A DNA stretch of 64,000 nt from Notospermus geniculatus. Lineage: Eukaryota; Nemertea; Pilidiophora; Heteronemertea; Lineidae. Shown here piece after piece: positions 20,757 to 32,288 of this stretch. Position 1 is the stretch's first letter, and each line of letters starts with the position of its first letter. The DNA is taken from positions 50,819 to 114,818 of the forward strand of contig NMRB01001092.1 of NCBI GenBank assembly GCA_002633025.1, written 5' to 3'. A model generated the notes under the pieces. That model made no database searches, was not told where the DNA came from, and worked only from the letters and a program-made list of their open reading frames with translations. The position numbers were made by a program, and so were the translations under genes.

Positions 20757-21797
20757 CTAAGTCCATTTCTCGAAAACTCGTGCTTGCATTATTCAGTAAT
20801 TTATTTGGCTCTATCCAGGGAAATTGCTCTTTCAAGACATACAAAATTCGTTTGCCAATTTCTTTCTAGCAAACAGATACTTACTCACTGAATAAGAAGT
20901 CCTACCTCAGATCGCAGGCCTTTCGCCGCAAGGTAGGTATTGACGATCTTTTTGGCGGGAAAATGCTATAACCAAAGGAGCAGCAGGGGGGCGATTGGAC
21001 TTCTTATTAGCGGCCGTGGAGGCCCCCAGCCCCGGAGGGCGGCCCACCCCCTAGGCCGGCTATAGATTTCCAGTTATAGATTTCCAGTTGTGTTCTTATC
21101 CCAAATCTTGGCACATGCGGATCTGACTTTAGGAAAATTGTTTTTTACAAGGTGTAATGAAAGTCCACAAAACAGAAACTCTCTCGCACGTGCCCGAGCT
21201 TAATGCTAGCATAACTGACTTGACCCGTTTTGCAAGGTAAAATTCACACTTCCCAGATACTAATTTCACTTGAAAAAAATAGCTGGCTCCCATTGTGAGC
21301 TGACTCCCGTTGTGAGCCATTTTTGGTCAAAACCTTTTTTGTTCAGAATTCGATGCTGAGTTGATTGCACATAAAAGTTTTGGCGCCCGGAGTTTGTAAG
21401 TACCATTTTTTGGCAGTTTTTGTTGATCACACGACAAATTTTCAAATTTACCTTCATCCATGCTGATATCGTTAATGCTCTGTGACTAGTCAGATGACCT
21501 TGGCAGTCAAAGTGGTCACGCCGGATGTGAACTGGTCACGCTCACAAAAAGTTGTCACGGTCAGACTGAATCGTCTCGCTGGCCAGATAAAATTGGAACA
21601 GATTTCCTCGTCGAGCAGAGTGGGCCAATGCGATTGTGAGCACGTCAATCGATATCTGGGCCATGACCTGATTACACTCTGATATAGTTTTCTATTAGAT
21701 ATACCCGTCTGTGTGTATCTAATTGGGCCAGATATTGATTGATGTGCGTTGAATTTCCATTTAGACAGACGTGCTGCTTGGGCATACCCACACCACG

Positions 21798-22178
21798 ATG
21801 GCACACGCAGCAAGACAACAAGACGAACTCGAGGCCCTCTATAACGACGCCTGGCATGAGGGGATTGCCGAGGCCCACGCGACGCTAAAATGGCGAGAGC
21901 TAGAAAAGGAGCGCACCTATGCTATCACGCGTTTGAGGCACGTGAAGACAAGGTATGGAAAAGCCACCATCGGCCGTGTGGCAAGGCCCCTGGGCGACGT
22001 GTGGGAGCGAGACGTATGGCTGCCAGAGCACCTCGCTCGTGATTTATCGGGCAAGACGCTGCCAGTGCTCGTGCGGCCCATGGGGCTAAAACAGAGTAGC
22101 AGAAACCCGACCCACTCCTACCACCACTACCAGCTGGTGGACGCCAGCGAGCAGTGCTCGTGCGGCCCATGGGCCTAA
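21798..22178 (+). CDS. Small GC-rich open frame, unknown product
   Basis: An ATG at 21798 opens 126 codons (start MAHAARQQDELEALYNDAWH) in DNA clearly richer in GC than its surroundings. The first 60 residues are charged and helix-like (EAHATLKWRELEKERTYAIT); the second half is basic then Ser/His-rich. The end is built on a local duplication: CAGTGCTCGTGCGGCCCATG occurs at 22063 and again at 22152, just before the stop. AAG|GTATGG near 21950 could be a splice donor, in which case only the first 51 codons would be coding. No domain recognised. It could be a transposon fragment. Confidence 0.35.
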   Translation: MAHAARQQDELEALYNDAWHEGIAEAHATLKWRELEKERTYAITRLRHVKTRYGKATIGRVARPLGDVWERDVWLPEHLARDLSGKTLPVLVRPMGLKQSSRNPTHSYHHYQLVDASEQCSCGPWA

Positions 22179-22259
22179 AACAGAGTAGCAGATAAAGCAC
22201 TCACCCAGGGGTAGCACACACCATGACCCTCACTACTTTCGTCCTGCATGTCTCAATGA

Positions 22260-22416
22260 CACGGAGCTATGTTAATAGTCCTGCAATGAATTGAGAGGTA
22301 TCCTGAATTGAGAGGTCAAACTAAATAGAAATGACCAGTTTGGGGCTGGACTTCAGTGTCCTCAATAGAGAGGTGTCCTCCTTGCAGAGGTGTCCATTAA
22401 GGGAGGTTCCAGTGTA
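22260..22416. repeat. Fragment of the GAGAGGTGTCC interspersed repeat
   Basis: Repeated GAATTGAGAGGT, CAATAGAGAGGTGTCC and TTAAGGGAGGTTCCAGTGTAG motifs mark one end of a family that also appears, inverted, at 23050-23290 and at 49735-49865. Confidence 0.6.
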
Positions 22417-23094
22417 GTTAGTATTTCTGGGAAAAAATACACGGCTAAAATTTTTAGTTGAGAGGAATATCTGGACAAAATATCAAAGAAAAATCTTGAG
22501 TAGCAACAAAATGAGGTCTAATCGAAATAAGTCAGTGTTTTTGGGACACTCTGTATGTGACTCATACCGATGTAACATTTTTGAATATCCCCCACTGTGC
22601 GTGTTATCCGTACGATTGTCTGCCGGAATAATCTGATATTTGACAGAAGGGCCACCAAGAGAAAAACATGCCGACCAATCTAGTATTCAGCGTTTCCGAA
22701 CAATAAAGGGGAACACTGGTGTACGGAAACAATGATAAATGTTACACCGGCGTCAAAATCGACATGTATGTAATCTACTTAGTAGGCTACATGCCTTTTC
22801 TTTGAATTTTGCAAAACATACGACACTGCAATGCCAATTATCTGAAGTAAAAGCATTTACTTGTCTTTGTTGTCACAAGAAATCTACTTTTTCAATTAGG
22901 CCTAAATACGCAATCGTTTTTTTTTGTGATTCAGTATTTTGCGCAGAAGGCTCTAGCCACCTCCCGGGGGCATGGTTAGTCTGGACTCGACGGAGGTGTT
23001 CTGAGAAAGGAAGGGGATAAGATTGATATACAGGCATGACAGGCGAACCTCCCTCAGCGGACACCTCTGCCAGGAGGTCACCTTTTTTCTATTC

Positions 23095-23290
23095 AGGACA
23101 CCGAAGTTGGTCCCAAATTGATCAAATCTGTTCATTTTGGCCCCTGTAATCAGGACACCTCTCAATTCAGGACACCGAAGTTGGTCCCAAATTGATCATA
23201 TCTGTTCATTTTGGCCCCTGTAATCAGGACACCTCTCAATTCAGGACACCGAAGTTGGTCCCAAATTGATCATATCTGTTCATTTTGGCT
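23095..23290. repeat. 74-bp tandem array, 2.7 units
   Basis: AGGACACCGAAGTTGGTCCC starts units at 23095, 23169 and 23243. Each contains AAATTGATCAWATCTGTTCATTTTGGC and the first two end CAGGACACCTCTCAATTC. It belongs to the same family as 22260-22416. No gene in 22420-23090 or 23291-23940. Confidence 0.9.
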
Positions 23291-23941
23291 CAATATATTC
23301 GAATCATTCGCTGAACAATAGGACCGGGATTTGATTCCAGTCTGGGGAATTTTGATATCTATTCAAAATGACAATGCGGACTACAGAAATCATGTAAATA
23401 ATCATGTTTCAGGGCCATGAGTTTGTCGGTGAATGGAGGCACATCAAAAGAATTGTCCTCTTTGTAACCTACACAAAGTGATTTTGAATTGCAAATATTT
23501 AAAGTCTTCCTCAACATGTATTTCAAAAAGTCACCTCACCGTGAGAATGCCCCGTCGCCAGGGAGGAATACTATATTGTCTACGATCATTGAAGCAACAC
23601 ATGTGCACACAAAGGCCAATTACATCTCGCAGTAAACACCCAATTATGCGTCATCCCTGCAGAGAATGGGACATAATGAGATCCATATCAGCGTTCCGCC
23701 TGTTTGCTCAAGTAATTGAAGACTGTAATTTTGCCACCCTTTTACATAAGACTACGACATCTACTTCATCAGCAAGTTTGAAGCGGAACTAAATCGTTAA
23801 TAGTACCGATATACAGGCTTGTCAGAGAGATTAACTCATTCGCACCGGCGGTTACAATATTCCGGAACATGTGTAACCATGATGCGCGAAATATGTAACA
23901 TTCGATGCATATTGGGACGAGTCAACCCAAATACAATGAGC

Positions 23942-24214
23942 CTAAAATAGGTTCAAAGTCTTTCTCAAAATGTTCCGTGCTCCGTTGAGGTCTCTGTGTA
24001 CTTCATAGTCACATTCGGTGCATTTGAAAGTCTCTGAACAGCCTAACTTTTCATTTTTGACACCGCAGCGTCCGCATGTCTTAGATGTACAGGACTCGTC
24101 TTGAACTATCACATNAATCATATTTGTTATCAAGGCGGAAGTTTTCTTGGTAAAGTTGCGACATTCAGGTCTTGGACTCCAGTCTGTGAACACCACATTT
24201 GGACTTGCCAACAA
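23942..24214 (-). pseudogene. Fanzor/TnpB-type nuclease, C-terminal zinc-ribbon and RuvC-III fragment
   Basis: Fanzor proteins are eukaryotic relatives of TnpB, RNA-guided DNA nucleases carried by transposons. The minus strand reads DESCTSKTCGRCGVKNEKLG then CSETFKCTECDYEVH then RDLNGARNILRKTLNLF and stops. Residues in this 90-codon frame: Cys47-x2-Cys50 and Cys65-x2-Cys68 form the OrfB zinc ribbon with its usual TSK.C..CG lead. HRDLNGARNI matches the RuvC-III motif, and Asp75 is the expected catalytic Asp. Homology starts at about residue 35; the 34 residues before it and the N at 24115 are uncertain. RuvC-I, RuvC-II and the N-terminal RNA-binding part are absent. The fragment abuts a MITE at 24237, so the rest was lost or displaced. 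Family assignment is strong; activity is excluded in this form. Confidence 0.8.
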
Positions 24215-24236
24215 ATGTCTATACCCATTATACGTG

Positions 24237-24466
24237 TATACTCTAAATTCCCACTCACATGTCCCATTCCCGAACTCGGGAAAAATGACCGAATCCTAAG
24301 TTGAATGTATGGCACCTCTGTCATTCTTTATCAAGCTCAGGAGTGGGACATTGTTCTGTTTCTAACCATATTCCCACTCCCATCATCTTCAACTTAGGAT
24401 TTCGTCATTTTTTCGAGTTCAGGAATTCCTAGGAATGGGACTCGGTAAGTGTGAATTTAGAGTATA
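24237..24466. mobile_element. MITE, TATACTCTAAATTCCCA family, full copy
   Basis: TATACTCTAAATTCCCAC at the left pairs with GTGAATTTAGAGTATA at the right, and inner GAACTCGGGAAAAATGACCG pairs with the CGTCATTTTTTCGAGTTC arm. Other copies or halves lie at 27420-27650, 42961-43143, 44131-44334, 44550-44783, 39405-39430 and 41140-41217. This is the most repeated MITE family in the window. Confidence 0.85.
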
Positions 24467-24524
24467 ATCTTGTAGGTCCCTTCTTCAAGTTCCCATAATA
24501 ATACCTCATGACGGTATCAGATAA

Positions 24525-24814
24525 TAGAGAGGTTGCGCAGCTTTGCGACTCTGATGTCAAGTACCAGACATCAGTGTGAATGTAGACACCCATGATAAAA
24601 ACGATTTGATAAGACTCGGAAGCGCACGTAAATCGCACATTTTGTGGTCGTGTTTCGAGTTGTGACGACTTCAGCCACTTCCCTCTCATTTATGGTGTTT
24701 GGCGACTTGAAAACTTCCATCAAATCGTTTTTTATCAAGATGTTTACAGCGAACTGCAATTCCTTTTCGTAGTTGAACTTGGAGTCGGAGTTTGACCGCT
24801 GCGCAACCTCTCTA
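24525..24814. mobile_element. MITE, TAGAGAGGTTGCGCA family (copy 1)
   Basis: TAGAGAGGTTGCGCAGC and GCTGCGCAACCTCTCTA bound about 290 bp. Inner arms pair GATAAAAACGATTTGATA with ATCAAATCGTTTTTTATC. Related copies: 39492-39818, 41277-41594 and a much longer one at 56138-57173. Confidence 0.85.
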
Positions 24815-26046
24815 ATTTACTAATACCTGTGTCATAGCTTCCTCGGTTGCAGGGTGTTGTATAGGCTAGTACCGGTAGATGTAACAGGAGTCGCGATACA
24901 TGTACCCGATGCATGTTTGATTTTACTCGACTCACTCTTAGTATTGCAAACTTTGCAAACTCGTCTCCAATACCCCGTGAAGAGTCTTTGCTCTCCATTA
25001 CATTGCCCCTACTAGCCTAACCTTTTAACACAAATTCCCATTCAAAAATTCACGAAAGAAAACAATTTACCTCCTCAATGGACAAGTCTGATCGGGTTGG
25101 TGGTGCCAGAGCTCGCCGCTCATGATTAAAATCGGAAAAGCGTTATCCACAGACACAGATGAGAATGCTATTGGCCGCATATGGCCGCTTTTATAAGTGA
25201 TAACTTTACAGAGAGTAGAGGAGAATCCTCTCAGACTCAAGAAAGTTGTTTACGTGACACGATCAATTGACACCTGACACCTTAGGCTAGTCCAAACCGT
25301 AAATTTAGAAGCGGTAAGATTAATGGAATATAGAAGTGAGTGAAGGTCTCATACTAATTGTCATGATTGTAATTGCAGCAGCTTGTGCGGAACAAACTAT
25401 CGGCTTGGAACATGCAGGAGTTTGACCGCTGCGCAACCTCTCTAATTTACTAATACCTGTGTCATAGCTTCCTCGGTTGTAGGGTGTGGTAGGCTAGTAC
25501 CGGTAGATGTAACAGGAGTCGCGATACATGTACCCGATGCATGTTTGATTTTACTCGACTCACTCTTAGTATTGCAAACTTTGCAAACTCGTCTCCAATA
25601 CCCCCTGAAGAGTCTTTGCTCTCCATTACATTGCCCCTACTAGCCTAACCTTTTAACACAAATTCCCATTCAAAAATTCACGAAAGAAAACAATTTACCT
25701 CCTCAATGGACAAGTCTCATCGGGTTGGTGGTGCCAGAGCTCGCCGCTCATGATTAAAATCGGAAAAGCGTTATCCACAGACATGACAGATGAGAATGCT
25801 ATTGGTCGCATATGGCCGCTTTTATAAGTGATAACTTTACAGAGAATAGAGGAGGATCCTCTCAGACTCAAGAAAGTTGTTTACGTGACACGATCAATTG
25901 ACACCTGACACCTTAGGCTAGTCCAAACCGTAAATTTAGAAGCGGTAAGATTAATGGAATATAGAAGTGAGTGAAGGTCTCATGCTAATTGTCATGATTG
26001 TGATTGCAGCAGCTTGTGCGGAACAAACTATCGGCTTGGAACATGC
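24787..26046. repeat. 630-bp tandem duplication
   Basis: GGAGTTTGACCGCTGCGCAA starts units at 24787 and 25417, and the units run in parallel to GCTTGGAACATGCAG. The breakpoint lies in the right end of the 24525 MITE, so that MITE end is repeated. Copy B blocks carry a single unit here, so the duplication is specific to copy A. Confidence 0.9.
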
Positions 26047-27764
26047 AGCTTTTAAATTAGTTGTTGGTGAACTCTATTCCACAGCTGGCAAATTGTCTCA
26101 CGGAAAGGTGTTTGTTTGCAACTAGGCCCAATCTACCTTGCCTAATCAGTGACAAGTTAACTGGATGACCTGAATGTTTTCTCTACAAATCGACACAAAT
26201 GAAGACGTAGATTTGACTGTAATGTTGCAACCACGGGACAATTTGAGACAATTTGAGACGAAGGAAACAAACGGCCTAGCTCTGACAGGAATGTTGTTGC
26301 CACCGGATAAAAGGGGGTGTTCTTTTTTGGAACATTTATCGCAACTAGTTTTTCACTAACTTTTATGACCGCGATCTTCAAAAATATTTAAAAAAATAGA
26401 TAATGGCATGTGAAAAATGTGACATCCACAAGTGCGTTAACTCATGAATTAGGAAAACAAAGGACTTTTGCAGAATGTTGGAAATCAGCCTAATCATTCC
26501 CTACTTTACATTGGGTGAGAGAGTCCCAGGCATGTCAACTTGTTGTCACTCAATGCCGGTGAAGCCCACGACGGGACCTTTATAGCACCATTTATGTGCC
26601 AAGGCCCAGCTTGGCGGTTCGGTCGCATTTTTATGATGAAAATCTCACGTATCATGCAGAAATTTCCTCACGCAAAAATCATGTTGGGATTGATTTATCT
26701 GCATTCTCTCAGTACATGTGTATACAGTTCACTTTTTCAGTTGTGTTTGTTTAGTATATATTAGGGAGTTTGAGATCATGCAGCGACTTATCATACAGCG
26801 AGATCATGCAGCGACTTATACGTATACGGATAGATTTCTGTACAACAAGGACAAATTTTGTGTATACTTCTATCTGTATACGTATAAGGATCCGTGATAA
26901 GTCGCTGATCTCAAACTCCCTAATGTATCCTTGTAAAACATGTTTACAATTGGAGAAGATTTACAATAAACGTACAGTGCGATGGCTTGAAGAATACAAA
27001 GCAGAAGAGTCATCAAGGTGTAGCAACATGTAGCACAGTTAGGGAATGAATTTAGATCTCTAGGCCCTATTTTTTATGCTGATTTCGAATATTCTGAATT
27101 CCTTTGTTTTAATATCATAGTGTAACAAGAAATCAACTTACACGTCGGGAGGAAGGAAAGCTTTTGACTAAACGAAGGTGTCCTTTCAAATGCGCTCAAT
27201 TGGAATGTAAATGCATATTTTATAATCAACCCGGGGGTGAATTGCCACCCAGATGGTACATTCGAACACAGTGAGACGAATTGACAGGAAATGATATAGA
27301 GGCAAAAAACCCCACGCCGCCTACATTTTGAAAACGATATGAGTCCAACAGTCGGGGAAATTTCGAAATGACGCGAAAAAACAGTGCAAAAATCAATGTG
27401 GACCCGAATTCCCATTTAAAATTATCTAAATTCCCATTTACCTGTCTTATTCCTGAACTCGGAAAAAATCCAAGTTGAAGATATCGTATACGCTGCCACT
27501 CTTTGGCAGGCTTGGCAGTGGGACAAGCCGAAGTAGCCGAGACAGAACATCACTGTTTCTGACCATTGGCCTACCCCCATCCGATTATCATTAGGATTTT
27601 GTCATCTTCCGAGTTCATGAATGGGACAGAAGTGGGATTTTAGAGTATACTGAATTCATTTAAACAATACTTACCGAGAATGTATGTAACCTATTCGTGT
27701 ACCTTTTCACTGCTGACTTCTATAACCCGGGTGGTAATTTTTTTCAGATGGTACTTTGTTCCTC

Positions 27765-27962
27765 TTATCAAATAAATTCACCCTAGTGAATATCTATAAT
27801 CAGTTGTATCAAACGGTGGTAAAGTTTCCCTTATCAAATAAATTCACCCTAATGAATATCTATTATCAGTTGTATCAAACGGTGGTAAAGTTTCCCTTAT
27901 CAAATAAATTCACCCTAATAAATATCTACAATCAGTTGTATCAAACGGTGGTAAAGTTTCCA
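27765..27962. repeat. 66-bp tandem array, three units
   Basis: TTATCAAATAAATTCACCCT starts units at 27765, 27831 and 27897; each ends CAAACGGTGGTAAAGTTTCC. The paralogous place at about 44890-45022 has only two units, so the number changed after the large duplication. Confidence 0.9.
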
Positions 27963-30295
27963 TCATGATGGTACTTGTTTTGAAAATTAGCATACCATAA
28001 AATCATATTTTTTAAAACTTTTCTGACAAAGTGCATATATGGAGAACATAACCTAAAACAAATTTTTCTTTGCTCAACTTGCCTGTCAAGTGGCAGTGAT
28101 TTGTTTAATGAGGCGATAATGACACACACGCGAGCAAGTGATTACACAGTAATTCCGATTAGCCAATATAATTACTAGTTTAATCAATTAGACTTCTGTT
28201 GTGACACTGGTCATTGAAGACTTAATTAAGCGAAGGATTACACAGGAATTCCGATTGCTCAATGTGTCAATGTCAGCCATTAATCAATTAGACTCCCGCA
28301 TCTGCGCCACCATGACTTCCTGTTGTGACCACTGGTCATTGACAGCTGTGAGTAGACTTAATCAAGCGATAACGAGACACAATGTGATCGAGTGATTACA
28401 CAGGAATTCCGATTGCTCAATGTGACATGTTAATTATAATCAATCCAGTGGCGAAGTTGCCACCCAGTCATGCCAGTGGTGCATGCATTCAAAACATTTC
28501 GCAATCTAGTCAACACGCGGATATCGGTGATTCAATTTTTAAAATTTGATATTTGAACAATTTTCGGAGGAATAGTATATGTATTTGCGGGATATATGAC
28601 TGAACAGGACACACGAATTCCATGCCTGGACTAGTCCTCACAAACTGGTTTATCGCAGGTAAGGTGTTGACTATTTTGTCAAGGCTAAAGAAAGAAACCG
28701 TCCATGTTCAGCTCGTATTTGTCTATACGCCAAACCAGATTCAGATTCCGACACATCATTATCACTCCAGCGACTTGTTCTGTAGTCTGACTTGTATCAA
28801 TAAGTAATAAAACCATCAGCTAAATATCATAGCGGCATCACAAAAAGTTTGATTAATTTGGACTTCATGGAGGTGTCGTTTCGAATGAACTTGATCGGAA
28901 TGTACATGTTTTTATAATGAATTGAAGGGTGGTCAATACCACCCAGATCAGATGGTACATGCACATTCGAACCAGGTGAGACGGAAGTGGTAGAAAAAAC
29001 GATGAAAGTCCAACAGCAGGGGGACAATTTCGAATTGATACGAAGAAATAGTGCACAAATCCATATGAACGCGCCAAATTCTCCATTTAAATGATCTATT
29101 TATCTACGAAGGCCTAGCACGTCTGTTCTGCCCCCCCCCCCTTCAAATTGGGCGAAAAAGTATATTATGCAAATATTTCCTCACAAACAATAATGCTGAG
29201 AGTGATTTGTTTATCACTAATATCTACACTCTCTCAGTATAGGAAAAGTAAGATGAATTTTGCCTTTTTCATGCTGAAGCTTAATGATATAGTTTGGACT
29301 TCACGGAGGTGTCGTTTCGAATGAACTTGATCGGAATGTACATGTTTTTATAATGAATTGAAGGGTGGTCAATACCACCCAGATCAGATGGTACATGCAC
29401 ATTCGAACCAGGTGAGACGGAGTGGTAGAAATTGGCACTTTTTTGTTCTACACTACATTGTGAACGATGAAAGTTGAAAGTTCAAAAGTAGGGATGGAAT
29501 TTCGAATTGACGGGAACAAATTGAGCGCGCCGAATTTTCCATTAGAGAGACTAGATTAGAGAGATTAGATTAGAGAGACTAGATTAGAGAGACCAGCGCC
29601 ATGATTGGCTTTAACGAAAAACAATACTCACCAATATCATACAAATCGTATCCACAACGTCAAGGGCAGGCCTAAATGACACGGACGCTTCCTACGTCAA
29701 CAAAAGTGAGAATACGAACAGGATTATACTTGGGAAACTCCAACACACGATTTCTGTTAAAGCTGCACCACTGTATTGAATTCAGAAAGTAGCCAAGTAA
29801 AATGTCTGAATGTACCAGAGCTCTGCCTGCAATTACTTTCATGAAGATTAGAAATACCTATCCTTATGTCTAGTATTTTACCATTGTCTAATTTACCATT
29901 GTCTGAAATGACCACCGTTATCTACTAGTCTTGATTCTTTGAAGTACGTACCACGCCAGCATTTGGACACATTGGTGAAGCTACACTGTGCTGATAATTT
30001 GAAAATATCGTAAAATTCAATATGATCCTACTGTGAGGTAAATATTGTATCAACGGTAAAGCATGGTGATATTTTGTTTCTCTTATCAAATCAAATCAAT
30101 TGCAATCTAGTGGTAAATCTAGTGGTAAAATCACCATCCCATGGCGCATGTCTCTTTATAGGCTACCTACATCTAGCGTTGTGTCCGCACATTGCTAAAG
30201 ATTTCGACATATCAAAGTCCTTCCCTGTGTCAAAGTCCTTCCCTTAGTTGTTTTATTGACCGAATCCCCAATGTCACCGGTCTGTTCCTTTGCTA

Positions 30296-31010
30296 GATTG
30301 TGAAATTTTTTGCAATTGTTAAATAAATTTCAGTTTTACTAATGGAAAGCTCTCAGTGAGGACAATGTCTGCAACCATATTACATGTATCTGTTGCCCGA
30401 TAGCTGTTGCCGTGCATACCGCAGGCCATGGTCAGCACAATTCCAGTGTGTTTCCCGTTCTTATTGACTGAGCGAATAACTAGGCTCTGCCCCGCCCATG
30501 TCATGATATAAACAGCAGACACAGGCCTATGCCCAAACCAAAACTGCCCGAACGGGTGCTAAGAGTTCGACACATCACTGCACTAACGATTTCAAAAGTC
30601 GTGGAAGTCATCCCCTTGCTGTACCTGTGAATAAAATGAATGAAAATCCCCGAATATTCGATCCGTAGTTTTACTGAATACATGTAGTTAAATAATTTCA
30701 GTTTTACTGACGAAAATTGCTCGTGGAGGGCAATGACCGCACACCTCATTATTTGTTATCTGCATGATGAATTGCCGATACATGTACATGTAGGCATACC
30801 CCCGCGCGTTTAGTAGATTGTAAAATTTTTGGGAATAGTTAAATAATTTCAGTTTTACTGACGAAAATTGCTCGTGGGGGGCAATGACCGCACACGTCAT
30901 TATCTGATGAATTGCCGATACATGTAGGCATACCCCCGCGCGTTTAGTAGATTGTGAAATTTTTGGGAATAGTTAAATATATTTCAGTTTTACTAACGAA
31001 AAGCTGCCAT
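30296..31010. repeat. Array of about 140-bp units, core TTTCAGTTTTACTRACGAAA
   Basis: Units begin GTTAAATAAATTTCAGTTTT (near 30318, 30687, 30837, 30972). They contain a GGGGGCAATGACYGCAMAC stretch and, in three, CCCCCGCGCGTTTAGTAGAT. The same core builds 47090-49290 in copy B. It resembles a diverged satellite. Confidence 0.7.
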
Positions 31011-31359
31011 GGGGGGAAATGACTGCAAACAGTCTGGGAAATTAGCATAAACCGTGTACCTACATGCACAGATGCAATGGGAATTCCCGTTTTCCATTCC
31101 GGTTCACTGATTTTGCGGTTTAGTGGTGACATTTGGAACTCATTCATATGATTGGGTATTTGTTGTAAACTTCTGGAATGGCTGATAACGGGCAATGTTT
31201 GGCGCATGTTGATCGTTTGTGGTCTGTTATTCTCGTTATCCTCGCTGTAATTGATAACCAGGGAGACGCCGTCACCAAGTTCCTTGATACAGACTAGTAC
31301 AGCAACCATTCATAACAGCTGAGACTGCTGTTCATTGATGTGGAGTTGTTTTCCCATAC

Positions 31360-31788
31360 TGTCGAAATCTGCAGGGAGATTTCTACTGAACTTTTTGACT
31401 AGATCCAGGAGAGAGCAGAAAAGCACGACTTGACTCATTGATTTCTAACTAACATCTGATTTATTAGTCTAAGAAACACATGGCATTGCATATTACATAA
31501 TACAAGCGGAAATAACAGTTCACTGAGTTGGTAATTCCTAAAGATAACAAGAGTGCCTGTTCTCAGGCTCTGGTGTGAGAGAAAGATATTTTTGTTGGCT
31601 GAACTAATTGGTAGATTACTATAGAAACAGGACGTCTTTGTGATGATTATGTAATGATAATCGGCTAAGTTAGCTGAAAGAGAGAGTCTGTAGTCAAGAG
31701 GTCTGAGAATGTTGTTTTAGGGAAAGTTAATTATGGTGGTAAGATTGGCTAATGCTAATAACATTGAAATTTGACAGAATTCTCGACA
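31360..31788 (-). repeat. 3' LTR of the BEL/Pao element
   Basis: 429 bp and almost identical to 33382-33810; the visible differences are ACTG against GGTG near position 165 of the LTR and GGGAAAG against GAGAAAG near its end. Confidence 0.95.
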
Positions 31789-32288
31789 CTCCCGCCGGCG
31801 AAAGATAAAGTACTTGTGTTTTGACTGACAATCGTTCATGCGTAAACTTAAGCAGCAGAATAGATACATAAGGCATACGTGACCAGAAGTCCTGTGTACA
31901 TTGCGTTGTGTAACGATGAACATGACGAGTATTGATAATGATCACAATGTATATGAAGAGCATGGTGGATATCCAAATGTTGCGATGTTGTGAACGTGAG
32001 ACTTAATCCGTTGAATTGAAATGATGGAACACAAATATTGAAGTCATAGCGATGAATTAGATATAAATGTCCGAGTCATGATATTGAGAGTTCGTGTAGA
32101 TGGGTCCTTTTCTCGGTACATCCCTCGTTCTGGATGTAGATAGTTCTCAAAGACGGCAGGCGCCGTAACCCCGACGGAGGGAAAAGGATCTCAGACGGCA
32201 GGCGTCGTAACCCCGACGGAGGGAGGCTGACGGGGGCTACACCTTGCCCAAGGGTGACCCGTATTTGGAGGAAACGTTCAGTTTTACC

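Larger units (their letters stand above)
24460..31359. repeat. Large segmental duplication, copy A
   Basis: This stretch and 39418-49609 share the same order of blocks in the same orientation, with stretches of near identity. For example, 28622-28807 and 45651-45836 give the same 61-codon translation, offset 17029. Copy A ends exactly at the left LTR of the BEL element (31360). No real gene was recognised inside; open frames kept in both copies follow from DNA identity. Gene-poor parts such as 26250-27110 hold only short repeats, including CATGCAGCGACTTAT with its inverse near 26900. Confidence 0.85.

Noticed and set aside
23433-23792. 119-codon plus-strand frame with a CPLC motif
   Set aside because: One CxxC without a matching second pair, no splice support and no family recognised.
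27765-27962. CRISPR-like regular repeats
   Set aside because: Units are contiguous 66-bp tandem copies without unique spacers, in a eukaryotic genome.
28622-28807. 61-codon frame identical in both duplication copies (also 45651-45836)
   Set aside because: Identity follows from recent DNA duplication; the peptide has no recognisable features and the flanks are equally conserved.
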